Shown here one piece after another: positions 1 to 8,601 of a stretch of 53,584 nt of DNA. The notes beneath the pieces were generated by a model. The model did not search any database, had not been told where the DNA came from, and saw only the letters and a program-made list of their open reading frames with translations. Position numbers and translations under genes: made by a program. The stretch is from Bacteroidota bacterium. Its GTDB lineage: Bacteria; Bacteroidota; Bacteroidia; Bacteroidales; UBA932. Position 1 is the stretch's first letter. Every line of letters begins with the position of its first letter. The stretch is taken from the NCBI GenBank assembly GCA_029567375.1, contig JAKQLB010000155.1, positions 1-53,584 of the forward strand. The letters are read 5' to 3'.

Positions 1-17
1 GTGTGCTCTTCCGATCT
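1..17 (+). other. Illumina adapter remnant at contig end
   Basis: Bases 1-17 read GTGTGCTCTTCCGATCT, identical to the 3' end of the standard TruSeq read-2 adapter. This is sequencing-library DNA left on the end of an assembled contig and should be trimmed. Genomic sequence probably starts at base 18, so the promoter of the first gene is missing. Confidence 0.93.
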
Positions 18-38
18 TGACCGTTTAAAAAAAGTTTT

Positions 39-1586
39 ATGGCAACATCAGCACAAGTTATTGGCGCGTCTATACTCTTTGCTGTTTATGTGGTGTTCGT
101 ACTCTACTTTGTGATCAAAGGTGCGCGCGGTACGAAAAACATCAAAGATTACGCAGTTGGGAGTTTTACGTTTTCGCCGGTTTATGTAGCGTTGTCATTG
201 GCCGCTGCCATGACAAGTGCTGCCACTTTCGTTATTAACCCCGGATTGATAGCCACTTACGGTTTAAGTGCCTATATCTCGTACGGATTAGTGTTTCCGT
301 TTGCATCATTGGCATCGTTGGTTATTCTGACAAAAAGTTTCAGAAAATACGGTCAATCCGTAAAAGCTCTAACTTTGTCGAGCTGGGTTGGAAACAGGTA
401 TAACAGTAAAGGATACGCTCTGTTCGTTGCCATCCTTACGGTTCTGCTGTTGGCATTTATTGTGTTGATTCTCGTTGCTTTGGTAAAGGTAGTCGCACAA
501 GCATTGAATGCCAATCAGATTGTAGTTCTTGCCGTTGTGGTTGCCTTTACGTTTGGATATATGATGTTTGGCGGAGCTAACTCCATGGTTTATACCAATG
601 TGATTCAGGCATCACTGATGATTTTGGTTGCACTAATTCTACTTGGTTCGGGATTTCAGTTTTTTAAAGACGGATTTTTCGGTTTCTTTGAAAAGTTAAG
701 GGTAATAGACCCGCAATTGGTAAAATTCCCGAATGAGCAAAGTCCGCTTTTCCGCGATTTCTTTGAAATCGTGATTGCACAATTGGTTGTAGGAGCAGCA
801 GTGGTAGCCCAGCCACACATCATTACCAAATCTTTGTTACTGAAAAAAGAGAAAGACGTAAATAAATTCCTGGTAGTCTCGGTTATTGTTCAATTTCTAT
901 TCTTTTCGGTGGTATTTGTAGGACTGTTTGCCCGTCTGCTTTTCCCTGAGCTAACATTAAATGGAGAGCCTATCAATGTGGATAGCGTCATACCCAATTA
1001 TGTAATTACTGTTTTCTCAGGTGGAGTAGGTTCGTTGCTGGTTGGACTTTTGGTAATTCTTGGCTTGATTAGTGCCGGTTTTTCAACTATTGAAGGGCTG
1101 ATTCAGTCATTAAGCACCACAATAACCACAGATCTTATCAAACCGCTTTTTGGAAAATCCATAAAAAACGAAAACAGCTATATTACCATCAATCGAATAG
1201 TAATAGCCGTAATGGCAGTAATAGCGTTTTTTATGTCGAGAGAGCAGATTCTCAATCCCAATGTGAGCGTAGCCATTTTTGCCCAAAACGGAACCTATTC
1301 CTACTTCTCGATATTAATTGTGCCGTTGGTATTTGGAATTTTCCTGAAAGATGTGAAGATGAAGTCAGCACTTTCGGGCTCAATAACTGCTCTTGTGGTC
1401 TATTTTGCTGTATACTATCTGCTCACTTATCTTTATAAGTCAGGTATAGCCAGCTTTGGTTTTGCCAATCGTTATTTCGGTGACCAAGTTCAAAATCCCG
1501 GCATTGCAGCTGCCATCGCCATATTAGCAGCATTTGCAGTAGGACTCACTGTCCATTTTCTCAGCAGGGACAAAAAGAAAGTTTAG
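39..1586 (+). CDS. Sodium:solute symporter family transporter (SSS)
   Basis: This 515-residue protein is almost entirely hydrophobic, with about 13 predicted membrane helices and a short charged C-terminus, which fits the solute:sodium symporter (PutP/ActP-like) family in length and layout. It would import a small solute with Na+ across the inner membrane. The substrate cannot be read from sequence. The next gene encodes a CoA-transferase, followed by two KAS III-like enzymes, so a monocarboxylate or short acyl acid is a reasonable guess. The ATG at 39 lies only 21 bases after the adapter remnant, so its upstream control region is missing. A slightly longer N-terminus cannot be excluded but the first helix looks complete. 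Confidence 0.85.
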   Translation: MATSAQVIGASILFAVYVVFVLYFVIKGARGTKNIKDYAVGSFTFSPVYVALSLAAAMTSAATFVINPGLIATYGLSAYISYGLVFPFASLASLVILTKSFRKYGQSVKALTLSSWVGNRYNSKGYALFVAILTVLLLAFIVLILVALVKVVAQALNANQIVVLAVVVAFTFGYMMFGGANSMVYTNVIQASLMILVALILLGSGFQFFKDGFFGFFEKLRVIDPQLVKFPNEQSPLFRDFFEIVIAQLVVGAAVVAQPHIITKSLLLKKEKDVNKFLVVSVIVQFLFFSVVFVGLFARLLFPELTLNGEPINVDSVIPNYVITVFSGGVGSLLVGLLVILGLISAGFSTIEGLIQSLSTTITTDLIKPLFGKSIKNENSYITINRIVIAVMAVIAFFMSREQILNPNVSVAIFAQNGTYSYFSILIVPLVFGIFLKDVKMKSALSGSITALVVYFAVYYLLTYLYKSGIASFGFANRYFGDQVQNPGIAAAIAILAAFAVGLTVHFLSRDKKKV

Positions 1587-1657
1587 GAAAATATGAAGAT
1601 AAGCATCTAAAAGAACATTGTAACTAACCAATCGTAAATCCAAATTTGTAATATATT

Positions 1658-2968
1658 ATGTCAAAATTCAAAGAAATATATAAAAGTAAATTAATCCCAT
1701 TGGAAAAAATGCCGGATCTGCTCCAAAGTGATTCGGATGTTATTGTAGCGCAGTGCGCATCTGAGCCACAAGGCTGTATGTCGGTATTCCATTTAGCAAA
1801 AGAGCGTGTAAGAGATGTAAAAGTATTTTCCGTACTTACTTTGAAACCCTATGAATTCTACATGAAACCGGAAATGAAAGGGCATTTTGAACTTTGCAGT
1901 TGGTTTCATGCACCCGGTTCAAGGAAAGCAATCAAGGAAAAAACGGGAACTGTTACTTATGTCCCTAATATGCTTCATAATGCGGCATCCGACAGAATGA
2001 AGGTGCGTCGTCCGCATATGTTTGTGGGCACTTGTACACCTCCTGACGGGAAAGGGTTTGTTTCGCTTTCGCTCGGAATAACCTATGAGAAAGATATTCT
2101 TGAAGCAGCAGAAGTCGTTGTATTGGAAGTGAACGACAAACTGCCAAGAACATTTGGTGATACCCAGGTGCATGTTTCGCAAGTAGATTATTTTGTAGAG
2201 TATTCTCAAAATCCACCTGCAATACCGAAACCTCAACCTGATGAAGCGGCAATGAAAATAGGGAGACATATTGCCGATTTGATTGAAGACGGTTCTACCA
2301 TTCAACTGGGCATTGGTGAAATACCAAATGCTGCCGCATTGATGCTCAGAGACAAGAAAGATCTGGGCGTTCATACGGAAATGATGGTGGATAGCATGAT
2401 GGAGCTCTATGATATGGGTGTTATTACCAACCAGAAAAAGAGCATACACAAGGGGAAATTCATCTGTACTTTTGCGATGGGAAGTGACAAACTTTACGAG
2501 TGGCTGGATAATAATCCGGCAGTAGAATTCCTGCGTGGCTCATATGTAAATGATCCCTCTGTAGTTCGTCAAAACTCGAAAATGGTCTCCATCAATACTT
2601 GCATGATGATTGACTTTACCGGTCAGGTAGCGAGTGAAGGTATAGGTACACGGCAATATTCGGGAACCGGAGGACAGAGTGATACCGCAGTTGGAGCTAT
2701 TGAAGGCTTGGATGGAAAAGGAAAATCCATTATTGCCTGCCGATCAACTGCCAAAGACGGAACAATTTCTACCATTGTTCCCGTACTGCCCGCCGGAACG
2801 GGAGTAACACTTCATCGCAGCAATACAGACTACGTTGTAACCGAATACGGAAGTGTAAGATTAACCGGCCGTACCGTTCGTGAACGTACCGAACTGCTGA
2901 TTTCCATTGCTCATCCCGATTTCAGAGAGGAATTGAGAAAGCAAGCAGAAGAGATTGGATATTTGTAA
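1658..2968 (+). CDS. Acetyl-CoA hydrolase/transferase family protein (4-hydroxybutyrate/butyryl-CoA:acetate CoA-transferase-like)
   Basis: The 436-residue protein has the family's two-domain layout: an N-terminal half with a motif ending TPPDGKGFVSLS near 126-138, and a C-terminal half with GSTIQLGIGEIPNAA near 213-227, HTEM at 239-242 and a glycine-rich GGQSDTAVGAIEG segment near 340. Glu241 in HTEM aligns with the catalytic glutamate that forms the glutamyl-CoA thioester in Clostridium 4-hydroxybutyrate CoA-transferase. The enzyme should move CoA between acyl-CoA and a free carboxylate in the cytoplasm. It lies 71 bases after the symporter and 42 before the first KAS III-like gene, so it is probably cotranscribed and may activate the imported acid. 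The exact acyl substrate is not known. Confidence 0.88.
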   Translation: MSKFKEIYKSKLIPLEKMPDLLQSDSDVIVAQCASEPQGCMSVFHLAKERVRDVKVFSVLTLKPYEFYMKPEMKGHFELCSWFHAPGSRKAIKEKTGTVTYVPNMLHNAASDRMKVRRPHMFVGTCTPPDGKGFVSLSLGITYEKDILEAAEVVVLEVNDKLPRTFGDTQVHVSQVDYFVEYSQNPPAIPKPQPDEAAMKIGRHIADLIEDGSTIQLGIGEIPNAAALMLRDKKDLGVHTEMMVDSMMELYDMGVITNQKKSIHKGKFICTFAMGSDKLYEWLDNNPAVEFLRGSYVNDPSVVRQNSKMVSINTCMMIDFTGQVASEGIGTRQYSGTGGQSDTAVGAIEGLDGKGKSIIACRSTAKDGTISTIVPVLPAGTGVTLHRSNTDYVVTEYGSVRLTGRTVRERTELLISIAHPDFREELRKQAEEIGYL

Positions 2969-2978
2969 TGTTGAATTT

Positions 2979-3013
2979 AAAGTAAATAATCAAATCGTAA
3001 ATCAAATATAATG
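2979..3013 (+). repeat. AT-rich period-7 leader segment between CoA-transferase and KAS III-like gene
   Basis: After the stop at 2968 the spacer falls into five 7-mers (for example AATCGTA at 2993-2999 and AATCAAA at 3000-3006). A 24-base stretch here (AAAGTAAATAAT, C or T, then AAATCGTAAAT) recurs almost unchanged at 4096-4119 before the second KAS III-like gene. A shorter match, AATCGTAAATC, precedes the CoA-transferase start near 1629-1640. The repeats could be shared leader elements or degenerated tandem repeats. Confidence 0.5.
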
Positions 3014-4018
3014 TTACCAATAAAAATAGTTGCTACCGGGCTGTATGCTCCGGGTGAACCAATAGGAAATGCAGAATTGAAAAAGCTGACAGGCATTGAG
3101 TTTAATCACGAAAAAACTGAAGAAAAAATCGGAATTAAGCAGCGCCACATTGCTCATCTCAGAAACCTGAATGAAACCACGGCAGATTTTGTAACCAAAT
3201 CGGCCGAAGTGGCTTTGAAAAATGCCGGTTTATCAGCCGATGATGTAGGTCTGTTTATCGTGGCAACCGACACTCCCGAATATATTACTCCCGCAACAGC
3301 CATTATTCAGCAAGGCCGATTGCAGAAGGGTGAAAAATGGAGTATGTCTTTTGACGTTTCAGCATCATGTGCGAGCTTCACAATGGCTTTTGATACGGCC
3401 TCACGGATTCTTGCAAACAATCCGAAAATCAAATACGCATTGATAACGGGAGTTTATAATATGCCTGCATTTATCCGTCCGGGTGATAAGTTCTCTTATC
3501 CGATTTTTGCCGATGGAGCTGCTTCGTTTATTCTTACAAAAGATGATACCGGACAATCAGCCTATATCGGCAATCAGATGCTGACCGACGGAACTCAGTT
3601 TGACTTTATAGGCATTTATGCCGGCGGTTCCAAAATGCCGGTGACCAAAGAAGTTTTGGAAGAAGAGAAAAACGGTCTTCTAAGTCTAAAACCGATGCCG
3701 GGCGACCGAAACGTACGACTTTGGCCGATGGTAGTCGATAAGCTCCTTGCCGAATACAATGTGAAAGCTGACGAGATTGACCATTATATTTTTACACAAA
3801 TCAATCGCTCGGTGATAATCAGAGTAATGGAAGCCATCAATCAACCCGTGGAAAAAGCCATGATGATAATGGATAGATACGGTTACACCGGATCCGGTTG
3901 TGTGCCAATGGCAATGCACGAAGGAATTAAATCGGGTAAAATCAAGCGTGGAGACAAAGTGCTTTTCATGGCATCAGGAGCAGGTTTGTCAGTAGGTAGT
4001 AATTTGTTAGTGTATTAG
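3011..4018 (+). CDS. 3-oxoacyl-ACP synthase III-like (thiolase fold) protein, triad altered
   Basis: The 335-residue length and fold signatures fit the KAS III/HMG-CoA synthase group. The nucleophile region SASCAS places Cys120 in the active site, and the C-terminal DRYGYTGSG loop (around 289-296) matches the usual DRYGNTSAA loop. Two of the three classical KAS III residues are changed. The histidine of PHQAN is Gln263 (FTQIN) and the asparagine of YGNT is Tyr292. KAS III relatives with altered triads include acyltransferases as well as condensing enzymes, so normal fatty-acid initiation is unlikely. It sits between a CoA-transferase and a second KAS III-like gene in what looks like one operon. 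Substrate and reaction are unknown. Confidence 0.8.
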   Translation: MLPIKIVATGLYAPGEPIGNAELKKLTGIEFNHEKTEEKIGIKQRHIAHLRNLNETTADFVTKSAEVALKNAGLSADDVGLFIVATDTPEYITPATAIIQQGRLQKGEKWSMSFDVSASCASFTMAFDTASRILANNPKIKYALITGVYNMPAFIRPGDKFSYPIFADGAASFILTKDDTGQSAYIGNQMLTDGTQFDFIGIYAGGSKMPVTKEVLEEEKNGLLSLKPMPGDRNVRLWPMVVDKLLAEYNVKADEIDHYIFTQINRSVIIRVMEAINQPVEKAMMIMDRYGYTGSGCVPMAMHEGIKSGKIKRGDKVLFMASGAGLSVGSNLLVY

Positions 4019-4132
4019 GAGTTGATTGTGCCTGGATGATGGATGCCTGATGTCCGACGTCAGGCGGCCGATGATGGAGGTTATATGACTGATGTAAAGT
4101 AAATAATTAAATCGTAAATAATAGAGAGTAAA
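4019..4132 (+). repeat. Period-7 degenerate tract between the two KAS III-like genes
   Basis: Immediately after the stop at 4018 the spacer divides into 7-base units. GATG or a one-base variant starts the units at 4035, 4042, 4049, 4056 (GACG), 4070, 4077 (GAGG), 4084 (TATG) and 4091. Units include GATGATG (4035-4041 and 4070-4076), GATGCCT and GATGTCC. The GC-rich words at 4042-4069 stand out from the AT-rich neighbourhood. The same phase runs into the AATCGTAAAT leader motif before the next gene. A weak hairpin, CCTGATGT with ACGTCAGG, is also present. Confidence 0.6.
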
Positions 4133-4134
4133 AT

Positions 4135-5148
4135 ATGGTAAACGTAGGAATAGTTGGAACCGGAATTTATATGCCGGAAACAAAAATGACTGCTAAACAG
4201 ATTTCAGAAGCCACGAAAGGCGTATGGAGTGAAGCAGCGGTAATAGAAAAACTGGGGATTGTTGAAAAAACAATTGCCGGTCCCGATGATGGCACGCAGG
4301 AAATGGGTGTACGTGCTGCACTGGATTGTTTGAAAAACACCGGTGTCGATCCGATGGAGATAGATTTGATTCTCTGTATCGGTGAGGAATGGAAAGAATA
4401 TCCGCTCACCACATCGGGAATTTATATTCAGGAGAAAATCGGAGCCAATAATGCCTGGTCAATTGACATTCAGCAACGTTGCGGAACAACGGTAGCAGCC
4501 ATGAAAATTGCCAAAGATATGATGATAGCCGACGAAGAGCTGAAAACGATTATGATTGTAGGCGGTTATAGAAATGGTGATTTCATCGATTTTGAAGACA
4601 GTGCCGTTTCGTTTATGTTTAATCTGGGTGCCGGTGCCGGAGCGATGATTTTGAAACGCAACTACGGTAAAAATTTGATTTTAGGTACGCACATTATCAC
4701 AGATGGAACAATGGCGCGCGATGCAGGTGTACTTTATGGCGGAACGGAAAACCCGATTACGGCAGAAAATGCTCACTTGGCTTATAAATCACTGAAGGTC
4801 TTCAATGTAGAACACATGAAAGACCGATTAAATGAAGTTTCAATGAAAAACTGGTTTCATTGCATTGATAAAGCATTCGAGAAATCAGGGATCCGGAAAA
4901 GCGAACTAGGTTTCCTTTGTTGTTTACATTTTAAGCGCAGTATGTTTGGCTATATGCTGACTGAACTCGGACTGACCCCGGAGCAGAGCATTTATCTCGA
5001 ACATTACGGACACATCGGTCAAATAGACCAAATTTTACTACTCCATTTGGCTCAGGAGCGAAATTTATTGAAACCGGGAACTGTAGTATCCATGATAGCA
5101 GCCGGAATCGGATATGCCTGGGGAGCGAATGTAATTCGTTGGGGATAA
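4135..5148 (+). CDS. Second 3-oxoacyl-ACP synthase III/HMG-CoA synthase-like protein, triad altered
   Basis: This 337-residue protein has the thiolase-fold start (VGIVGTGIYMPE), the segment DGTQEMGVRAALDCL typical of KAS III/HMG-CoA synthase relatives, and Cys116 in QQRCGTT as the probable nucleophile. His265 (CCLHFKRS) corresponds to the PHQAN histidine. The usual asparagine is replaced by His293 in EHYGHIGQ. The paralogue just upstream differs in other triad positions, so the pair may act on different steps or form a heteromer. It is probably cotranscribed with the CoA-transferase and the other KAS III-like gene. The reaction could be condensation, acyl transfer or retro-cleavage; sequence alone does not decide. 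Confidence 0.8.
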   Translation: MVNVGIVGTGIYMPETKMTAKQISEATKGVWSEAAVIEKLGIVEKTIAGPDDGTQEMGVRAALDCLKNTGVDPMEIDLILCIGEEWKEYPLTTSGIYIQEKIGANNAWSIDIQQRCGTTVAAMKIAKDMMIADEELKTIMIVGGYRNGDFIDFEDSAVSFMFNLGAGAGAMILKRNYGKNLILGTHIITDGTMARDAGVLYGGTENPITAENAHLAYKSLKVFNVEHMKDRLNEVSMKNWFHCIDKAFEKSGIRKSELGFLCCLHFKRSMFGYMLTELGLTPEQSIYLEHYGHIGQIDQILLLHLAQERNLLKPGTVVSMIAAGIGYAWGANVIRWG

Positions 5149-5280
5149 GAGCTGGTCAAGCCTTTAATTAAGACTATTAATTAATTGTATATCTGCATTT
5201 TATATTAAAATATCAGGAATTTTATAATAAAGTCAACCCGAATATTTTCAATATGTTTTTTTTTTCAATTACTAATTATC

Positions 5281-5288
5281 TAAATTTG
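5281..5288 (+). promoter_or_regulatory. Candidate -7 box TAAATTTG before lipoprotein gene
   Basis: TAAATTTG matches the Bacteroidota -7 consensus TAnnTTTG and lies 39 bases before the ATG at 5328, in an AT-rich 179-base spacer. No good TTTG -33 box is visible; a T-run sits there instead. Confidence 0.5.
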
Positions 5289-5327
5289 TGTTTACAACAA
5301 AAATATTAATATTAAATTTTTGAAATT

Positions 5328-5828
5328 ATGAGAAAACTATTTTTTATTTTAGCCGCAGTAGCAACTCTATTTTACGCTTGTGAAAAGAGTGAAGTAGAAG
5401 ATGTGTACAATCCGTCAGAAGACGGAATTGTAGGAAACTGGCTGTCAGCAGGTGCTGACGTAGCTCCGTTGCTGTCAACTTATTTCGCAGTGGACAGTAT
5501 CACAGCTAACTTCAAAAACAATAACACTTATGCAGTGGTATCTTATTCCGGAGGTGTACCGACAAATTATGTAGGCACTTTTGTTCAGACAAAGTCAGGA
5601 ACCGGAATTATCTGGACAATCAAATTGAACCAATCTACTCCATCAGCCGTAACCAGCGAAGGTATTTTTGAAATTACCAAAGTTGGAGAAGGTTACACCA
5701 TGAAGTATGAAGTTGTTCAAACTGAACCTGATATTGGAGCAACTCCTCCTACAGCAAGTGCAGGTTTCGGAAGTAGTAACGGTGGGGCTTTGGGACAGAT
5801 GAACATTCAGAAATTTGTAAAAAGATAG
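5328..5828 (+). CDS. Small secreted lipoprotein, function unknown
   Basis: The 166-residue protein starts with a basic-hydrophobic signal that ends in the lipobox LFYAC, so Cys18 is the likely lipidated residue and the mature protein would be anchored in the outer or inner membrane. The mature part (GNWLSAG near 37-43, then alternating beta-like segments with NNTYAV and GTFVQT) resembles lipocalin-like single-domain lipoproteins common in Bacteroidetes, but I cannot assign a family. It has its own candidate promoter and is followed by a hairpin terminator at 5849-5882, so it may be a separate short transcription unit inside the cluster. Confidence 0.7.
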   Translation: MRKLFFILAAVATLFYACEKSEVEDVYNPSEDGIVGNWLSAGADVAPLLSTYFAVDSITANFKNNNTYAVVSYSGGVPTNYVGTFVQTKSGTGIIWTIKLNQSTPSAVTSEGIFEITKVGEGYTMKYEVVQTEPDIGATPPTASAGFGSSNGGALGQMNIQKFVKR

Positions 5829-5848
5829 TACTGTGTGATATAATTAAG

Positions 5849-5882
5849 AAGGTCAGGAGAAAATATTACCCTGACCTTTTTA
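5849..5882 (+). terminator. Rho-independent terminator after lipoprotein gene
   Basis: AAGGTCAGG at 5849-5857 pairs with CCTGACCTT at 5870-5878, with a 12-base AT-rich loop and trailing T residues. It separates the lipoprotein transcript from the next barrel gene. Confidence 0.8.
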
Positions 5883-5944
5883 AATTTCCAATGAGAAATA
5901 AGGTTGCATTATTTCGTGTTTTTTAAATGATAAAACTTAATAAA

Positions 5945-7528
5945 ATGAAGAAAATATTATTGCTTCTATTATCAGTTCTTATTTCTTTTTCTGCTTTGGC
6001 GCAATTGCCGACCAATCAATATTTTTCAAAAGAAATACCTGATAAAGCAAATAAAGAGTTTCAATTTCTGGCATTTTTCATCAATCAGGTGGTTACATCC
6101 AATGTCTATCCTGAGAATGACTTTCTGAAAGGTCAGACGGTGGGACGTTTATTTGGAGGAAATACCACTACAACGTCCAACGAGAGAGTGAGCGCTTATG
6201 TGGAGCAACGCCTAATCCCGTTTTTTATCTACAAACCCAATCTTTTCAATGGCAAAGCGATATTGAGAGCTGCATTTGAAATCGACTGGACTTGGGGTGA
6301 CGTGGCCTATGGTGTAGGCGGTAACTTCGGTGGAGGTTTTTCGGCCGACCAGGTAAACCTACAAACCCAAAACCTGGAAATAGAGATTAATCCCACAAAA
6401 GGTCTTTATATTAACCTGGGCTTACAACGAATTTTTGATACTCCTTACAATCCTTATACTACATTATTTGATAAAATGACACTGACCGGCTATCGGTTAG
6501 CCTATTTCGGAACAGATGGTGTCGGAGTTTCAGTTCGCAAAGACTGGGATTTTTCACGATTAAAGGCAGGTTATTATAAATTGTATGAAAACTATATTCA
6601 CTTGGATGACGACGTAACATTGATGGAACTGAACGGTGAAAAAGATGTGAGTCGTGCTTGGAAAGTGGGAGGCTCAGTATATTATCTACGTGATCGAGGA
6701 AACGGTGCAGGCGGTGTTTCTATCCTCGGACAAGGGTTCAACAGCCTTTTGGCAAGCCATAACGGAACATTTCGATTTAACTATGGTGCAGTACCTTATC
6801 ATGCTGACGTAGTGTGGTTGGGAACTTTTTTCAGCAGAAATGCCGACACATGGCTCGATCCATGGACTGTAACCGGATTCGTGAATGTAAACTTAGGTCA
6901 GGCAAACACATTGGATTCGTCAACTGAAAAATATACCAAAGCGACAAGTATTTTCGGTTTTGCAGCGAATACACGTCTTTCGTATCGCTTTGGACAAACT
7001 CCCAATGATAATGTAGCATTGGATGTGCTTTATACATCCGGTGATGCCGATGCCTTGCAAGATGGAAAATATAGTGGTGTAATCACAGGAAATCAATGGG
7101 GAGCACCGGGTGCAATTTACGTTAGCTCAGGTTCTTATTTGCTAATGCCTCACGGCAATGTAGTAAACCGTTTTACTCCTGCTGTAATGGATATTTCAAA
7201 TATGGGATATGGATTGACCTATGCCAATTTAAGTGCATCAAAAGGTATTATTCCTAATAAATTAAATGCAAAAGTCGGTGTTTCTGCCGGATTGAGCAAT
7301 GTTCAACCGACTGGTGGAGGAGCATTCATAGGTGTAGAAGCTAATGGAAATATTCAGTATAATTTAGGACCTTACATGAGTCTGGAACTACATGGCGCCT
7401 ACCTTTCGTTGGGGAATTTCTACGACAGTAAGCAAGCTGCTTACGGAAGTCCCGTTAATGGTGGAGTTGATGAGCGTCCGGTAAATCCTTGGACAGCATT
7501 TTTGGTTTTCAAATGGTTGATGTTCTAA
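5945..7528 (+). CDS. Outer-membrane beta-barrel (porin-like) protein
   Basis: An in-frame ATG lies at 5927, but the one at 5945 starts directly with a classical signal peptide (MKKILLLLL..., cleavage after SALA, before QLPTNQ), giving 527 residues. The mature protein is rich in aromatic and glycine residues in alternating strands and ends in FLVFKWLMF, with the terminal phenylalanine typical of barrels recognised by the BAM complex. It would form an outer-membrane channel. The alpha/beta-hydrolase lipoprotein follows 23 bases later, suggesting that one surface system takes up or processes a hydrophobic ester. The solute is unknown and I do not recognise a named porin family. Confidence 0.75.
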   Translation: MKKILLLLLSVLISFSALAQLPTNQYFSKEIPDKANKEFQFLAFFINQVVTSNVYPENDFLKGQTVGRLFGGNTTTTSNERVSAYVEQRLIPFFIYKPNLFNGKAILRAAFEIDWTWGDVAYGVGGNFGGGFSADQVNLQTQNLEIEINPTKGLYINLGLQRIFDTPYNPYTTLFDKMTLTGYRLAYFGTDGVGVSVRKDWDFSRLKAGYYKLYENYIHLDDDVTLMELNGEKDVSRAWKVGGSVYYLRDRGNGAGGVSILGQGFNSLLASHNGTFRFNYGAVPYHADVVWLGTFFSRNADTWLDPWTVTGFVNVNLGQANTLDSSTEKYTKATSIFGFAANTRLSYRFGQTPNDNVALDVLYTSGDADALQDGKYSGVITGNQWGAPGAIYVSSGSYLLMPHGNVVNRFTPAVMDISNMGYGLTYANLSASKGIIPNKLNAKVGVSAGLSNVQPTGGGAFIGVEANGNIQYNLGPYMSLELHGAYLSLGNFYDSKQAAYGSPVNGGVDERPVNPWTAFLVFKWLMF

Positions 7529-7551
7529 AATAGGAAAAGGAGAAACAAAAT

Positions 7552-8511
7552 ATGAAAGTTAAAATATTAAGCATAATAATTATGGCTATTGGTTTAGGAG
7601 CGTGCAGCACCCCCTATGCTGCTCTCAAAGAGATCAGTTCTTTTGAGGAGCTGGACTATAAATATCAGGTAAAAAAAGTTTATTTACCTGAAAATGAGTT
7701 TACTATTGCGTATACTGATGAAGGACAAGGCGACAATACCATCATTCTTATTCATGGTTTGGGCAGCTATCTTCGTGCCTGGGAGAAAAATATAGGCGAA
7801 TTGAGTAAAACCAGCCGTGTAATAGCCATAGACCTTCCCGGGTACGGCAAATCAAGCAAGGAACCTCACAGCGGTATGATGACTTTTTACGCAGGCATTG
7901 TGAATGAACTCGTCAAAGAACTGAAACTGGGTAAAGTAGTTATCGGCGGTCACTCTATGGGCGGACAAATAGGAATGACCACTTATCTGCAATATCCGCA
8001 AATTGTTAAAGGGCTTGTGTTGGTGGCACCTGCCGGTTTTGAAGGTTTCACCAAGGGTCAAAAACAATGGTTCCGAGACGTGATGACTTTAGATGGCGTA
8101 CGGCTCACAACTACGGAAGCCATTCAAACTAACCTTGCAACCAACTTTTACCGCGTACCGAAAGATGCTGACTTCATGATTTCCGAACGAATGCAAATGC
8201 GCTCGGCAGAGGATTTTATACCCTATTGTTACGCAGTGGTACAGTCCGTTAACGGAATGGTGGATGAACCCGTGATTGACTATTTACAAGATATAAAAGT
8301 ACCGACAATCATTTTCTTCGGAGAAAACGATAATCTAATTCCGAATCGTTACTTGAACCCCGGACGTACGGTGGACATCGCCAACTTTGGGGCATCAAAA
8401 ATTCCAAACAGCAAATTGATAATGATTCCCAAAACGGGACACTTTTTGATGTTTGAAAAACCTAAGATTTTTAACAAAGAGACTATTGATTTCTTAAAAG
8501 AGTTGAAATAG
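7552..8511 (+). CDS. Alpha/beta-fold hydrolase, lipoprotein
   Basis: The 319-residue protein has a lipoprotein signal with lipobox GLGAC (Cys18), then a complete alpha/beta-hydrolase core. HG oxyanion motif (IHGLGS) is near 68-72, the nucleophile elbow GGHSMGG has Ser135, a likely acid lies in GENDNLIP, and the catalytic histidine lies in KTGHFLMF near the C-terminus. It should hydrolyse an ester or similar bond in the periplasm or at the cell surface. It is the last gene of the cluster and is followed 30 bases later by a strong terminator. The natural substrate is unknown; pairing with a barrel, CoA-transferase and KAS III-like enzymes makes an acyl ester plausible. Confidence 0.85.
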   Translation: MKVKILSIIIMAIGLGACSTPYAALKEISSFEELDYKYQVKKVYLPENEFTIAYTDEGQGDNTIILIHGLGSYLRAWEKNIGELSKTSRVIAIDLPGYGKSSKEPHSGMMTFYAGIVNELVKELKLGKVVIGGHSMGGQIGMTTYLQYPQIVKGLVLVAPAGFEGFTKGQKQWFRDVMTLDGVRLTTTEAIQTNLATNFYRVPKDADFMISERMQMRSAEDFIPYCYAVVQSVNGMVDEPVIDYLQDIKVPTIIFFGENDNLIPNRYLNPGRTVDIANFGASKIPNSKLIMIPKTGHFLMFEKPKIFNKETIDFLKELK

Positions 8512-8540
8512 TTTGGTGTTTTATCATTAATAGTGAAAAT

Positions 8541-8571
8541 GCGTGTCAATTTTTTTTGACACGCTTTTTTT
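8541..8571 (+). terminator. Strong rho-independent terminator closing the first gene cluster
   Basis: GCGTGTCAA at 8541-8549 pairs perfectly with TTGACACGC at 8556-8564 around a six-T loop and is followed by seven Ts. It ends the transcript carrying the barrel and hydrolase genes. Confidence 0.9.
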
Positions 8572-8601
8572 GTACCTTTAAAGTCTCGAAAACAACTTAA
8601 T

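Noticed and set aside
1919-2449. 176-codon minus-strand frame over the CoA-transferase gene
   Set aside because: It lacks domain features and overlaps a well-supported gene.
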